From assembly GCF_027579695.1 (NCBI RefSeq), contig NC_083583.1, forward strand, positions 3,124,542 through 3,188,541: a stretch of DNA of 64,000 bases. Reading direction: 5' to 3'. Shown in pieces: positions 1-22,468 of the stretch. The notes beneath the pieces are model-generated. The model was not told where the DNA came from and searched no databases. It saw nothing but the letters and a program-made list of their open reading frames with translations. Both the position numbers and the translations under genes were made by a program. The DNA comes from Neoarius graeffei (lineage: Eukaryota; Chordata; Actinopteri; Siluriformes; Ariidae). The number at the start of each line of letters is the position of its first letter. The stretch's first letter is position 1.

Positions 1-609
1 TCAACAAATTGAAATAAGGAATGTAAGGTGTGATAAACTAGTTTGTGTCTCTCACACACACCGTGTACTGCTATAGTTTATCATGCAAAACGGCAATGTG
101 CTGGATCAAGTGCTATTCTATGGGCTGCACATGTGCTGGACTGCTGTCAGGTTTGAGTCTCTCCATCTTCTCATTCATATGTCATCATATTAATGTTTTT
201 TTCATTACTATTATTTTAAATTCTCCTGCTTTTATTTTAATCTCCTACTTTAACAATACATCATCGTGAATTTGACAGCAAAAAAGTTTGTTTAAAAATG
301 TTTGTGTTGGGAAAACCCCATCTCAGACACTTCTACTCAAGAACAATCTGATAACCTCAGTGGAATGCACTACACACATGATGTAGAACTCAGAATATCC
401 ACTTAAAGGGGCCACCTCAACCTTCCCAGAAGCCTCTGTGTCAAGTAGCAAGTCACCATTTTCACATCCCTAGATATTCCACGGTTCAAGAAACAATCTG
501 CAACAATCTGGTGACATTGTAAGTCACAGATAATAAATGTGAAGTTGAAGAGATTTTGTCAAAGTAGTTATATTTTAAATTATCTTGACTGATTCATTCT
601 GTTTTTGTT
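1..609. other. Intron 2 of the Go-alpha gene, left edge
   Basis: AT-rich sequence upstream of the first visible Go-alpha exon. No exon-like reading frame or splice-site pair is seen, and the P-loop exons of the gene must lie left of the window. It holds one diverged dispersed repeat (about 158-395), listed separately. Confidence 0.6.
158..395 (+). repeat. Diverged dispersed repeat, copy A (inverted partner at 3315-3570)
   Basis: The reverse complement of 3315-3570 aligns with this stretch, with indels. Shared blocks include 'atttgacagcaaa', 'aatgtttgtgtt', 'tctcagacacttct' and 'aacctcagtgg' in the same order. The copies are old and diverged. The family is not recognised. The two copies face each other across Go-alpha exons 3 and 4. 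Confidence 0.65.
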
Positions 610-888
610 GGGTGGCACGGTGGTGTCGTGGTTCGCGCTGTCTTCTCACAGCAAGAAGGTTCTGGGTTTGAGCCCAGCAGCCAACAGGGGCCTTTCTGTG
701 TGGAGTTTGCATGTTCTTCCCGTGTCCGTGTGGGTTTCCTACGGGTGCGCCGGTTTCCCCCACAGTTCAAAGACATGCGGTTAGGTTAACATGGAGCAGC
801 CATGGCCTGAAGGTTGGGCTGAAGTGCCCTTGAGCATGGCACCTAACCCACAACTGCTCCCTGGGTGCTGTAGTATAGCTGCCCACTG

Positions 889-939
<51 letters not shown>

Positions 940-1045
940 GACTGCTTACATATGTGTGTGTTCACTGCTTCAGATGGGTTAAATGCAGAGGAGGAATTTC
1001 ACACTGTGCTTGAGTGTACGCGTGACAAATAAAGGCTTCTTGGCT
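610..1045 (+). mobile_element. tRNA-derived SINE, long-tail variant
   Basis: The 5' part is the tRNA-like head and core found in all the main SINE copies of the window ('ggcacggtggtgtcgtgg', 'cccccacag', 'aaagacatgc'). After 'ttaggttaac' it switches to a different 3' module: 'ctgctccctgggtgctg', a TG microsatellite at about 890-938, 'gatgggttaaatgcagag' and a terminal 'aataaaggcttcttgg'. The copy at 45313-45685 has the same second half. It lies in Go-alpha intron 2. DANA/mermaid-type naming is from memory; the tRNA-derived SINE call is firm. Confidence 0.8.
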
Positions 1046-1420
1046 TGGTTACTTCTTGGCTTTGGTTATTCCACTGTAATGAACCAGAACCGGACTCGGC
1101 CGTCTCAAGGACGTCCATGAAGGAAAATAAATATCCGGTGTATTCTATTCAAAACTTAAACATCTGACACGCAGATGAAGAAGTTGGATGGAGATGTATT
1201 TCGAAGAGCTCACTAACAGTGAACTTGCTGAGGTTTTATTGAGGTTTTGCTGCACAGAAAGCTATCAGAGTAGTGGTTACATGATTTCAAAACAAAAACA
1301 ACAAACTGGATTCTGGGGTGAGTTGGCTCCTTGAAGCAGCTACGTAACCTGACTCTGAACACCAGGAACTTTCCCACATAAATACTGACTTGTATCACTG
1401 ACTCTGAATACTGAAAGCAG

Positions 1421-1421
1421 T

Positions 1422-1452
<31 letters not shown>
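1421..1452 (+). repeat. (GT)n microsatellite upstream of exon 3
   Basis: Uninterrupted GT dinucleotides about 50 bp upstream of the exon 3 acceptor of the Go-alpha gene. Confidence 0.9.
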
Positions 1453-1462
<10 letters not shown>

Positions 1463-1504
1463 TTATTATGTGTATTATGATTGTATGTTTTGTGTGTGTA
1501 TTAG

Positions 1505-11839
<10,335 letters not shown>

Positions 11840-13415
11840 GCTGTAACGAGCTTATTGTTGTCAGTCATTGGTTCTCGTCATGGTAACGAGCGGCTGAACT
11901 GAAACTCCGCCCCTTTGACCAACATTTTCTCATTCTGTTTTTGTAGTTTGTCTGATTTTCTTTATAATCCTGAGTTAAAATGTGTGTGTGTGTGTGTGAG
12001 AGAGAGAGATTAGCGTGTTGCTAAGTCTTTAAAATTTGTAGGATGCAGAGCGCAGAAAAAAGTGAAATGAGCCTAAATACAACCCAGAACTCTTCTCAGG
12101 ATCGTAGAGAGATCAGTTTCTGCTCTAAACTGTTTTCTATTTATTTATTTATTTATTTATTAATAAGTATCTATCTGGTAATGAAATATTGTTTGGAGTT
12201 TTAATGTAATTTTCAAAACGAAGCAGCTCTCAGGCCAAAGTTGTGAGAAATGAACGAGCGTTCGACAGAACTCTCGCTCTCAAAGCACAAGTAGTTCAGA
12301 TGAATTTGTTGGATAACGCTTTACATGAAGGTTCGCTTAACTGACATCGTTTAATGCATTAATTAACGTAAACAAACCCTGAACTTTAGCATTAATGCAC
12401 CATCCAAAGGAAACTAATTAACACTTAACCCGAACATCTGCATTAACAAACATTTCATTTCATCAGCGAATAAATGTCATCCTTGATCTAATATTTCCAC
12501 CTGGAGATCAGTGTTGAAGTTCTCAACATGTAACACCATGCTTTCATTTAATTTGTGTTAATTGCATAAATGTTAATCAATGCAGGTGTATTTCATTAAC
12601 ATTTAAACAAACGTCAATTAAAACGTATTAAATTAGGAGTAAAATCATGTTACATGTCATCATGTCAGAAAAGTTTCACCTTCACCTCTGACTGTTAAAG
12701 TGCTGAGACTGGAGACTCCTTCCAGAAACGTTACATCATAAATGTCTCTAACATATCGTTTACACACAATAATGTATTAGAACAAGCGCATTCATCTAAA
12801 CCTGTGATGTGCAGCTGCACTACTCTCAGAGCTGCTGTAATGGAGAATTAATCAACACCTTCCCTTCTGACCAATCAGTCCAGAACTCGACAGTGCCGTG
12901 GCATAATTGATGTTTATGCAGAACATAATTCTTGTTCAGGGAAGCTTCATGTAAAATGTTACCATTTGTTGAATTTTTTTGTAAATTATATTTATTGAGT
13001 TGTGTATAAAATATGAAGGCTTGTGTGTACAGATTTTGTATCTCCTGCACATACTTGTTAGATCTATAAACGGAGCAAACCAATTCGGTGCACTGACGGT
13101 TATATAATACGATTTAAAGGGGAAATGTAGCACATATAAAAGAGAAGCACAGTCATAAATCATATTTAGTGAAATTAATAACCAAACAAACTACTAAACT
13201 CACTTTCTTCATCTGTGTGTGCATGCATGTGTGTGAACACAGGAGATTAATCCTTTCTTTCCTCTCACTGAACCCTCATTTCTTTCCTGTCCTCTTTAGT
13301 TTTTTTTTTCTTTTTAAACTTTAAAATCTCAGCCTTTCCCTGTATCATTGTACTGATGGTTTAATTTGGTCACCTGATGAAATGTTTTCAATAAAATCAC
13401 AGTTCGGAACCATTT
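11840..13415 (+). other. gnao1: Go-alpha 3' UTR (inferred)
   Basis: Non-coding sequence after the stop codon. An AATAAA signal lies at 13390-13395. Within it is an interspersed repeat at about 12305-12640. The extent is inferred from the signal only. Confidence 0.5.
12305..12640. repeat. Interspersed repeat with 'aatgcattaattaacgt' motifs
   Basis: The sequence starts 'ataacgctttacatgaagg' and carries repeated 'ttaacatttaa' and 'aatgcatta' words, a familiar fish DNA-element pattern. No coding content. It lies in the inferred Go-alpha 3' UTR. Confidence 0.45.
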
Positions 13416-14138
13416 TATAGTTTCTTTTTTTTAAATCTCAATTTTAATGTGTTTCAAGAATGAAGCACAGCCTAGAACTATGGCCACTACAGACTACAAC
13501 ACCCAGCCATGCCACACATTGTCATGTTCACCTGATTACTGATGCAACACACACTCTGTCTAAAGAAACTAAACATTAATTCAGTTCAAAGTAACACTCA
13601 GTGTGCATTTTCCTGAACTTACTACCCCCCCCTATTTATTTTTATTTATTGCTACTTCAATTTTGATCTTGTTCTAGTTCCTGGTTTTTGGCTCAGCCTT
13701 TTGGCTGAAGCCTATAGAGGTACCTGTCTGTATATGTATGTTTAACTGAGCTTGAGCATGTTTAAGAATGGAATTGGTGTGCCAGCCTCAGGTAACAATT
13801 CTGCAGTTGTGGTGTGGTGCCACTGCGTACTGACTATGTAAGTGCCACATTACATACCCTCAGTTTACAATGTAATCCTCTGTGGCTGAGTGGTTTAGCA
13901 TGCTGTCTAGCAAAGGAACAGATTTCGCAATGTTGGTTTGAATCCTGGCATTGACAAAAAAGGCTGAGTACAGGTCTTGAGTGGTGTTTTGGAATTTGCC
14001 CTGATATTGCCATTTGCTGATTGCCTGACCTTTGCCTGTTTCCAACTACAAATTTCTCTTGTTTTGGACTTTAAAAAGCTCAACTGCATTTGCATCCATC
14101 TACAGCCTGTTTTGTAACTGGTTACTTTGCCGTCTCAC

Positions 14139-14880
14139 ATGGATACAGTAGGGGACGCTCATGGGACAACAGCAGCAACAAGAACAACATCTGAGTGAGT
14201 TGGACAAGTCAAATCAACTCACCAGTGCAGTTTCCCAAGCATTCCTATCACACCATGCACCATCCCAATCTGGACAAGTTTGCAGAGAAAACCTCTCAAT
14301 GTAAGAGGTTCCTGCTACAATCTTCCCTGGACTTCACAGATCAGCAAAAGAGTGCTCAATTCCTGAACTTAGTCACCAATAAAGCACTCGGATAGACTAT
14401 GGCCTTTATAGGAACAAGATTTGTTGAAATGTTTTGCAGGGTGTTTGATCATGCTCCCAAAGGAAAGGAATGGGAGAGCAGCTGCTTGCTGTTTAAACAG
14501 GGATGGAGGCATGAAGTGGATTATGGTCTTCAGTTTTGCACACTCGCTGCTGGGAGTGGTGGGAATGAACTGGCTCTCAAGGATGCCTTTTGTCAGGGAC
14601 TGAATACGGAAGTGCTGACAGAATTGGCATGTTGGGATGATCAAGTGACCCTTTATTCATTCCTAGACCTTGCAATCTGTCTGGATAACCATGCTGGGCA
14701 TCAAGCATCAGGCAATAGCCCAGGACAAATTAACCTTTGCTGAAAGTGAGAAGCAAAGGAGGAACTGAGTTTTTACAGTGGTATCCCCAGTCACTTTGTG
14801 GCACAATGTGCAAGTCGTGGAAAAGCTCCAACTTCTAACCTGGTTGAGAGAACCAGCACCTCCCCAAGCAAGACAGCAAG
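14139..14880 (+). pseudogene. Ty3/gypsy gag, degraded
   Basis: A start-like 'atggatacagtag' at 14139 is followed by a frame with 'FVEMFCRVFDHAPKGKEW' (capsid region) and 'LAAGSGGNELALKDAFCQGL' in 14399-14743. It ends in a frame-shifted zinc-knuckle remnant near 14790-14820. Several stops and shifts are present, so no product is expected. Confidence 0.75.
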
Positions 14881-14883
14881 TCT

Positions 14884-15214
14884 CATCTCATTATCTGTAG
14901 CCGCTTTATCCTGTTCTACAGGGTCGCAGGCAAGCTGGAGCCTATCCCAGCTGACTACGGGCGAAAGGCGGGGTACACCCTGGACAAGTCGCCAGGTCAT
15001 CACAGGGCTGACACATAGACACAGACAACCATTCACACTCACATTCACACCTACGGTCAATTTAGAGTCATCAGTTAACCTAACCTGCATGTCTTTGGAC
15101 TGTGGGGGAAACCGGAGCACCCGGAGGAAACCCACGCGGACACGGGGAGAACATGCAAACTCCGCACAGAAAGGCCCTCGCCGGCCATGGGGCTCGAACC
15201 CAGGATCTTCTTGC
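14884..15214 (-). mobile_element. SINE, head-truncated, with 13-bp target duplication
   Basis: Inserted in the gypsy relic. The flanks 'agacagcaagtct' at 14871-14883 and 15215-15227 are identical. The copy has its 3' tail on the left but lacks the tRNA-like head, as expected for a 5'-truncated retroposon. Confidence 0.9.
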
Positions 15215-15227
15215 AGACAGCAAGTCT

Positions 15228-16262
15228 ATCCGAGATTTTATCTCGACAGTCCTTTTTGCTGAAAGTTCAAATAAAGTACTCAGGTTTTGATTCTGTTCTC
15301 TCAGCTGCCCTGGTCAACTCCGGAGCAGCTGGAAACTTCACTGACCATAACCCTGTCATGAAACTTCACTTCCCCACACAACTACTACGATGCCCATTCA
15401 GTATCAATGCTATCAACGGAAGACCAAGCGGAGACAGCGGTCAGTCTGTGCAACAAAACCCCACCCGCTCCAAGTTGGCGCCCTACACCAGGAATCTCCA
15501 TCCTTGTCACTGTCACTGGTAAACAGTTGATAATTCTTGGACTCTCTTGAAAGTATCTCCATGACCTTCAAATTTCTTGGCAAGGCAAGGAAATCACCAA
15601 ATGGTCTGAACGATGTTTTCACTATTGTCTACACCTTCCACAACTCCATTGCATCCACAACCAGAGATAGTCATAAAGTGGCTGCCACGACCTAGATCCC
15701 TGAAGTCCATCACAATCTTCTGGAGGTTTTTAGCAAAACCAAGACCAGCAGCCTACTACCCCACAGACCTTATGACTGTGTCATCGATCTTCTTCCTGGT
15801 ACCACACCCCCAAGCAATTGGATCTCCCCACTGTCCCTGACTGAACAACAAGCCGTCACTGACTATGTCCAGGAAGCACTCCAGCAGGGGTATATCTGCC
15901 CATCAAACTCCTCCACTTCAGCAGTCATCATCTTTGTGGAGATCAAAGAAGGGCTCCACCCCTTCAGTAACTATTGAGGTTTGAATCAAATCACAGTAAG
16001 TATCTTATTCTCTTCCATTGGTTCCCTGAATGCTGTAACAACTCCGCTCAGACAAGGTATTCACAAAACTAAATCTATGCAATGCCTACAATCTTGTACA
16101 CATCAGATAGGGTGATGAGGGAAAGATGGTCTTTAGCACTACATCTGGCCACTATAAGTACTGCATCATGCCATATGGGTTCTCTTGCGCCCCCTGGGTA
16201 TTTCAGTGTCTCATTAATGATGTGCTGTGTAGCCCTGGTCACTGCATCCTAGTCATTAAATT
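15228..16262 (+). pseudogene. Ty3/gypsy protease and RT N-terminal half, degraded
   Basis: A retropepsin-like 'ALVNSGAAGNF' (Asp replaced by Asn in the usual DSGA) lies near 15310. Linker and RT palm remnants follow, readable in shifting frames: '[14 protein letters not shown]', 'QEALQQGYICPSNSS' and '[11 protein letters not shown]'. In-frame stops and shifts are frequent. The reading breaks at about 16262 and resumes with the YxDD region near 19150. Confidence 0.75.
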
Positions 16263-19135
16263 AGTTGACCATAGGTTATTTGCAAAATAAATAAATTCAT
16301 ACAGTTCACGACACATGGATAAATAGGATTTATGACAAAATATATTAAATATAGCTATAAATCCAAAAAGAAATAAACACACACAGGTTTATTCATATGC
16401 ACTTCATTTTATCTCAAAGTGACGAATGTGCTCTTCTTTCATGGGATAAAGACATGGGTGACATGTGGAGTTCACATGCGCAAAGACATGGGTGACATGT
16501 GGCGTTCACATGCTCAAGCTGAGCCAATCAGACGTCGCCGATGACTTTATGCTGTTAGTTTTCCTCTCTGGAGGCGGCTGCTTGCCGATATTCATGGCAG
16601 ATTCTGCTCACTGAGCACTTGAAACTTTGACATTTTACCTTCCTCTTGCTGTCATTGTAAGAGTCAACAGCATAAAAATTGTTTTGCTGCTGGCTGAGCG
16701 AGGATTTTGTTTTTTTGTGTGTTTTTTTTTGCGATGGAAACTAGAAGAAATGTAAGTAAATTGCTGGCTATGCTGCTAGTTAGTGTGCTTGTCAAAGGCA
16801 AGTACACTATTATTGTTGTTCTTAAGTTTACTTATTCTGCCTTATTCCGACATGTTTTTTGGATCCACTACTCCTCCTAGGGCGTTCGAGATCGAGACAC
16901 CGTTCCAACTCTGAGACGTCTGGCCCGAAGTGGTGTAGTGTGCTTGTATGCAGCTTTTGGATCACCGCGCCCGTTCTCTTGTTCTTGTCGTTTTTCTTTT
17001 GGTTTTTTTCCCATAGAGAATGAATAGGGCTCATGAATCAAATCGTCCTATTCGGACACGCTCCATCGCAGATGCACCAAACCTCATGTGATCCTTCAGG
17101 CCAACTCCCCCGACACATACATGCAATCGGTTCTGACCCACACTCATATTTTTCCTTTCTTTTTGCTCATCCCTTTTTCCTCCATAGGCTTGCATTGATT
17201 TCTGGCCCCATTGAAAATGAATGGTGTTTCAGGAAAAAAACTTTCACTCTCCATCAATTTTTTTTAACCAAGTGACCAAACCTCAAGAAACTTCACTTGA
17301 TGCCTCAGGCCAAGTCCCCGCACAGATCCATCCCCTCATCGGAGACCTGCACTCGTCTTAGTTTTCACGCATCTCTTTTTACCTCCATAGGCTTCAATTG
17401 ATTTTTGGCCCCATTCTAATGAATGGAGTTTTGCTCAGTAACACTTCACCACACATCCACCAAACTTCATACGGCACCTCAGGCCAAATCACCATCACAC
17501 ACATGATATCGGTTCTGACCCGCACTCGGCTTTCTCTCGCCTTTCATCCGTCCAGTTTTTCTCCATTTTGCCGCTAATAAATGGAAGCTTGACTGAGTCA
17601 TTCCTCCCTTCCCCCATAGGTGATGATGCATTTGGCAAGGATCTGCTCATCTGAGACTTTGACAGCAAATCAACTCCAACTCAATGGCCACTTTATTAGG
17701 AATACTTACACACGATAGCAATTAGCATATAAGCATTCACGTGTTACCATGCTAGCTGTTAGCATGTTGCCCATTACGATATGTCTGTTGTTAGCATGTT
17801 CACCATTAGCATGTTATCATGAGAGCTGTTAACATGTTAGGCTTAGCATGGTAGCATGCAGAGTTCGCATGTTTGCTGTTAGCGAGTTCGCCTGAGCATG
17901 TTAGCATGCTAACTGTTAGCATGTTAGCTGTTATCATGTCACCCTCAGCGTGTTAGCATGCTAAAAGTTAATATACTAGCCATTAGCATGTTAGCTGTTA
18001 GCATGATAGCTGTCAGCATATTAGCCTTAAAGTGTTAGAATTTTAACAAAGAGCATGTTAATCATTAGCATGTTAGAATGCTAGCTGTTAGCATGTTATC
18101 TATTAGCATATTATCTATTAGCATGTTAGCATTAACATGTTAACATGCTAGCTGTTAGCATGTTAGTATGCTGTTAGCATGTTAGTATGTTTGCTGTTAG
18201 CATGCTAGTTGTTAGCATGTTATCTATTAGCATGTTATCTATTAGCATGTTAGCATTAACATGTTAACATGCTAGCTGTTAGCATGTTAGTATGCTGTTA
18301 GCATGCTAGTATGCTGTTAGCATGTTAGTATGCTTGCTGTTAGCATGTTAGTTGTTAGCATGCTGGTATTAGCATGTTGGCATGCTAGCTTTTAGCATGA
18401 TAGCATGATAGCTGTTCTGCTACAGCTCAGCAAGCACACTTTTTGCATTTTCTCTGCGGAAATGCAGTCTAGTTTAAACTGTTAGAATACGAACGATGGA
18501 AAGTTCCATTTACGAAATTGCACGTTGCTGAACTCCCATGTCCCCTGTGTTTTTGAAAGCGGTTGGAAACTGGATTGGCGTGAGCTGTGATCATAGTGCC
18601 ACTGTATGTGTGTACAGGATTTTGATCTCTGGCCGGGTTTTTTTGGTGTGTCTCTTCTTTTTTATGGTTTTCTTTCTTCTGTGAAACCTGGGAGCGGTGC
18701 ATGGACTCTTCTGCTGTGATCACTTCCGTACTGTAGAGGTGGAGGTAGCTTCCAGCAGTTGTGGCGAGCCAACGAAATTGGAGATAAGAACTGTGATTTT
18801 GTTATCCACCCGGTTGATCTATATATTTCATTTCTGGCTTGATATTGTGACATTTCATGCACTGAAGGACATTCTAATTTTATTATTATTGTTGTTGTTG
18901 TTGTTTGTTTATGCGTTAATACAATACACATAAAACTTACCTGTGAGTTGTGTGCATTTTTGCTCTTCTATGCAACGCAATTTCCGATACCCCTTTCTCC
19001 AGTAGCGAGCCTAATCTTTTGATGTGCTGGTCCAAAAGGTAAACATATAGTGGTATAGGCATCTGTAACCTCCAGCGGTTACTCTTAATAGTGTGAGCTG
19101 AAGTAGGTTACAGCTGCATGAGCTGTTGGGCAAAA
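16263..19135. mobile_element. Unidentified 2.9-kb insertion with internal minisatellite
   Basis: This segment splits the gypsy RT. It contains 'agacatgggtgacatgtgg' twice (about 16449 and 16482), the word 'gcttgtcaaaggcaagtac' near 16789, repeated blocks around 'ccattgaaaatgaatgg' and 'ccattctaatgaatgg', and a TAGC-rich minisatellite (17690-18425). No transposase or RT frame was found, and terminal repeats and a target duplication were not resolved. Similar blocks are widespread in fish genomes in my memory, but the family is not named here. Confidence 0.6.
17690..18425 (+). repeat. Minisatellite rich in 'gctgttagcatgttagc'
   Basis: About 735 bp of irregular repeats built from 'gctgttagcatgttagcatg', with variants such as 'tctattagcatg' and 'attaacatgttaacatg'. 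Longer duplications are visible: 'ctattagcatgttagcatta' occurs at about 18114 and 18238. It lies inside the unidentified insertion. Confidence 0.9.
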
Positions 19136-19798
19136 TTGTCATAACCTTCTTCATTGATGATTATCTTGATTGATTCACATTCCCATGCCAACCATGTTAC
19201 TCACGTCAGGCAAATTTTGTCCCGACTCCTTGATGAAAGTCAGCTTTATATGAAAGGTGAGAAGTGAGCTTAATGTTTCCTCTGTTTCATTTCTGGGGTA
19301 CATCATCAGTTAGGAGGACATGGCTACGGACGCGGCCAAGGTGGCTGCCGTAAACTGAGTGGACCACTCCAAAAACCGTTAAGGAATTTTTAGCACTTTT
19401 TCATTAACTTTGTGGATTCACTACCCTTCTCACGACCCTCCTAAAAAGGGCCCCAAACAGGCTGGGAATGAAACCACTGATGATGTTTAGGCCAAGCTCA
19501 AGGCAGCATGCACCAAAGATCCCATTCTCATGCACCTGGAGCCATCCAAGAGATTGAAGCCTCAGGGTCGGGTGTAGGAGCTGTATTGGCACAATGCTTC
19601 AGGGAGAGGTCCAAACTCCACCCGGTAGCGTTCTTCTCCAATAAATTTTCACCTGCAGGGCAGAATTATGACATTGAGAAATGTGAGCAGGAACGCTTGG
19701 TCTGGAAGAGTGGTACTGCTTATCCCTTCATGACCTTTACTGACCACAAAAAGCTAGAGTACTTAAGTACAGCCAAGTGTTTAAACCTGATAACGTAG
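19136..19798 (+). pseudogene. Ty3/gypsy RT C-terminal and RNase H remnant
   Basis: 'FIDDYLD' near 19150 corresponds to the catalytic YxDD box. From 19508 a frame with 'SGSGVGAVLAQ' and 'FTDHKKLEYLSTAKCLNL' is RNase H. Stops and shifts abound, and the element is cut off at about 19798 where a Tc1 end begins. Confidence 0.75.
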
Positions 19799-19874
19799 AA
19801 GTCATAAAATAGACATCTAGAGTAACATTTGTAATAAAATATAAGGTACCTAAGACTTTTGCACAGTCCTGTAC
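19796..19874 (-). mobile_element. Tc1/mariner terminal fragment
   Basis: 'gtagaagtcataaaatag' to 'acttttgcacagtcctgta' matches the reverse complement of the left end of the MITE at 46098-46665 and ends at TA. Only the terminus is present. Confidence 0.7.
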
Positions 19875-20235
19875 AAAGTCATTAATAGAGTCATTGGATT
19901 TGACCTGCACACCTGTGAAGTCTGAATACACCCCTGAATCAAATATCCTCAAAGTATCAATGGGCTTTATTTAACAATCTTGCAATAAAATTTGCATAAA
20001 TTGTGTAAATGAAACTTTCTGGAACCAACACAGCTCATTTGCATGTAGCAACGCCCACAAAACTCCACAAAAGTTAAAGTACATAGCCAGCTGGGAGCAT
20101 GAAATGAATGATAAGGGTAAAGGCTGAAAAACAGAAGTGGAAGTTATTTTGACTTCTCTGCCAATAAAAATATGTATGTATGTATTATTATGATTATTAT
20201 TATTATTATAAAATGAGCACTAAATCTTGTGTAAG

Positions 20236-20560
20236 AGTGGTTAGCATGTCCACCTCTCAATCGGGAGATCATGAGTTTTACTCGCAGTAGGGTCATACCA
20301 AAGACCATCATAAAAATGGTACCTACTACTGTCTGGCAAGACACACTGCAATCCAGATGTGAGTGGGGAGTCAAACTCTTGAGGTTACCAGAGGACCCAC
20401 CCACTGTAACCCCCAGCTGTATAGGCGAGAGGCTGAAGGCTACGGAAACTGAGATTGGCACCACCCAATACGTCTTAACAGCCTGGTTAGTACTGGAGCA
20501 GGAGACTGCCTGGGAGGACCAGGGCATGGCACGGGAAGGACTTTAGACTTTAGAATTCTG
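20236..20560 (+). mobile_element. tRNA-derived SINE, second family
   Basis: The head 'gtggttagcatgtccacc' (box A-like) and 'gagttttactc' (decayed box B) are followed by a distinct body: 'ataccaaagaccatcat', 'agatgtgagtggggagtc', 'tgtataggcgagaggctg' and 'ggaaggactttagacttta'. It does not match the body of the main SINE family. Confidence 0.7.
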
Positions 20561-21000
20561 GCCTAAGCTGAGACGACTGCTTACGGCTCTGTGCAGATGG
20601 ACTGAGCCACCTGTTCATATCCAGCTTGATAAATGAGGCTTGTTGATCCCTCATTGTATCACTCAGTGTGTTTGAGGGGCCTTCTATGTATTCTTTTTTT
20701 TTTAAAACCAAACATGCTGAAAGAAAAAAAAAGTAAATTCCATTTCATCCTTGTCCAGTGAGCATAACATCCCACAGAAACAAGTAAGTTTAGTTAACTC
20801 GGGAGGTGGTTGCGATGGTATACCAGCTGGTTGTCATGAAGCTGAGAGATGGTTCCCATGACTTTCCAGGGGGATGTTTTGGTGTATAAACACTGGTCTA
20901 ATTTTGGTCAAATCTCCAGCTGTTCCAGTTTTTGTACAATTGCAACTTTGGTCATGATTGTGTTTTTATGCACTCCCCCCCCCCATATCCATTATATGAC
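20561..21000. other. Non-coding stretch, nothing recognised
   Basis: AT-rich, with no credible ORF and no repeat recognised apart from short T and C runs. Confidence 0.5.
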
Positions 21001-21370
21001 TCATCTCATTATCTCTAGCCGCTTTATCCTTCTACAGGGTCGCAGGCAAGCTGGATCCTATCCCAGCTGACTACGGGCGAAAGGCGGGGTTCACCCTGGA
21101 CAAGTCGCCAGGTCATCACAGGGCTGACACATAGACACAGACAACCATTCACACTCACATTCACACCTACGCTCAATTTAGAGTCACCAGTTAACCTAAC
21201 CTGCATGTCTTTGGACTGTGGGGGAAACCGGAGCACCCAGAGGAAACCCACGCAGGCACGGGGAGAACATGCAAACTCCACACAGAAAGGCCCTCGCCAG
21301 CCACGGGGCTCGAACCCGGACCTTCTTATTGTGAGGCGACAGCGCTAACCACTACACCACCGTGCCGCCC
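21001..21370 (-). mobile_element. SINE with 'attatatgac' target duplication
   Basis: Full-length short-tail SINE between identical flanks at 20991-21000 and 21371-21380. The good duplication and intact head suggest a fairly recent insertion. Confidence 0.92.
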
Positions 21371-21380
21371 ATTATATGAC

Positions 21381-22468
21381 TTGTGCAGGTTAATGATCAC
21401 CTCAATCACAGAGTTCTCCACAAGAGGGCCTTCTCTGATGAGAGAAAACTCAGTTATACGGTTCCATTGGACCAGACATAAAAAGGTTAGGGTTATTTTT
21501 CATATTCATTTTTTAAAAATCTAAAACACTCAGTAAAGTAGATTCTCTTAAAAGATTTTTCAGGAACGTGCGCTGCTTTATTGTTCAGTAAAAATAATTA
21601 GTAATTTATCTACAATTCCAAAAAATATTTGCTCTTAAACCTGTGAGTGGATTTAGATTTAGATTTAAAGTGAAAATCCCCCTGAACGTTGACAGTAGAT
21701 CTGAACATGTCCATGATCCCGGGTCTGTGGAAGTGGATTAGTGTGGAGCTGTAGTGGTAATGTGAGGCAGGAACGTTATCCGGTGAGCTGGAACGTGTGA
21801 GAATGTGTGAGTCAGCAGAACCGTGCAGTTATATCAGGCACAGGCCGAGTCAGGAGGCGGCTAATTTCAGCCTTCTGCAAAGGACTCTCCACTTTCTAAC
21901 CTTCACGCTGTGGTGATTGTGTTCAGTTCCTTATTGTTTCAGATCCCAGTCCTGTATGATGTTAGTGTTGGTTTTTAGAAGAATGTTACAGACTTGTTCA
22001 GTTTTTATACTGAAGTTGAAACAATTATGTAAATTATATTTAAAGCAAGAACAGCTGAAACTTTCCATCTTCAGGATCAGTCCAGAGTTTAACACGGAGA
22101 TTAAAGTGTCACTGATGCATTGATTTGGATAATCATTGAATTTACAGCAGCAGGAGATTCCATAGTTAAAGACTGATATTTGCAAAACAATTAACATTTC
22201 CCCTTCATTTTAACTTTATTACATAAAATTCTGAAAATAATTAAAGCTTCTAATTAATTTAATTGCATAATTAAAGTAGCTTTTATACCCCTCCCCTTGT
22301 ATTCAATTTTTTTGGTTCACCTTCAAAAGAATGGATTTCATTTCAACATTCTGGAATGAGAAAATTAAATAAGAAATTGCTCTAAGTGAAATTAGTTATT
22401 TTTTTATTATGGAGTAAAAAAAAAAATATATATATAATAGATCTAAATGTAGAAGGCTGATCTGATTC
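21381..22468. other. Non-coding stretch, nothing recognised
   Basis: Intergenic, AT-rich. Reading frames on both strands are short and low-complexity. No exon or element ends were identified. Confidence 0.5.

Larger units (their letters stand above)
13690..19798 (+). mobile_element. Degraded Ty3/gypsy retrotransposon, twice interrupted
   Basis: The order is a probable LTR remnant (about 13690-14130), gag (from 14139), a SINE (14884-15214), protease and RT (15228-16262), a foreign 2.9-kb insertion (about 16263-19135), then the rest of RT and RNase H (19136-19798). The remains of integrase and the 3' LTR are not seen. It is related to, but much older than, the element at 49571-54870: the same '[14 protein letters not shown]'-type linker is visible but with many stops. 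At about 13876-13945 lies a tRNA-like stretch with boxes 'tggctgagtgg' and 'ggtttgaatcc', of unclear meaning. Confidence 0.75.

Noticed and set aside
13876..13945. tRNA gene (Leu/Ser-like D arm and box B)
   Set aside because: No closed acceptor stem or proper anticodon arm; it is in the LTR region of a gypsy relic.
17690..18425. CRISPR-like regular repeats
   Set aside because: Units touch each other without unique spacers and vary in length. It is a minisatellite in animal DNA.
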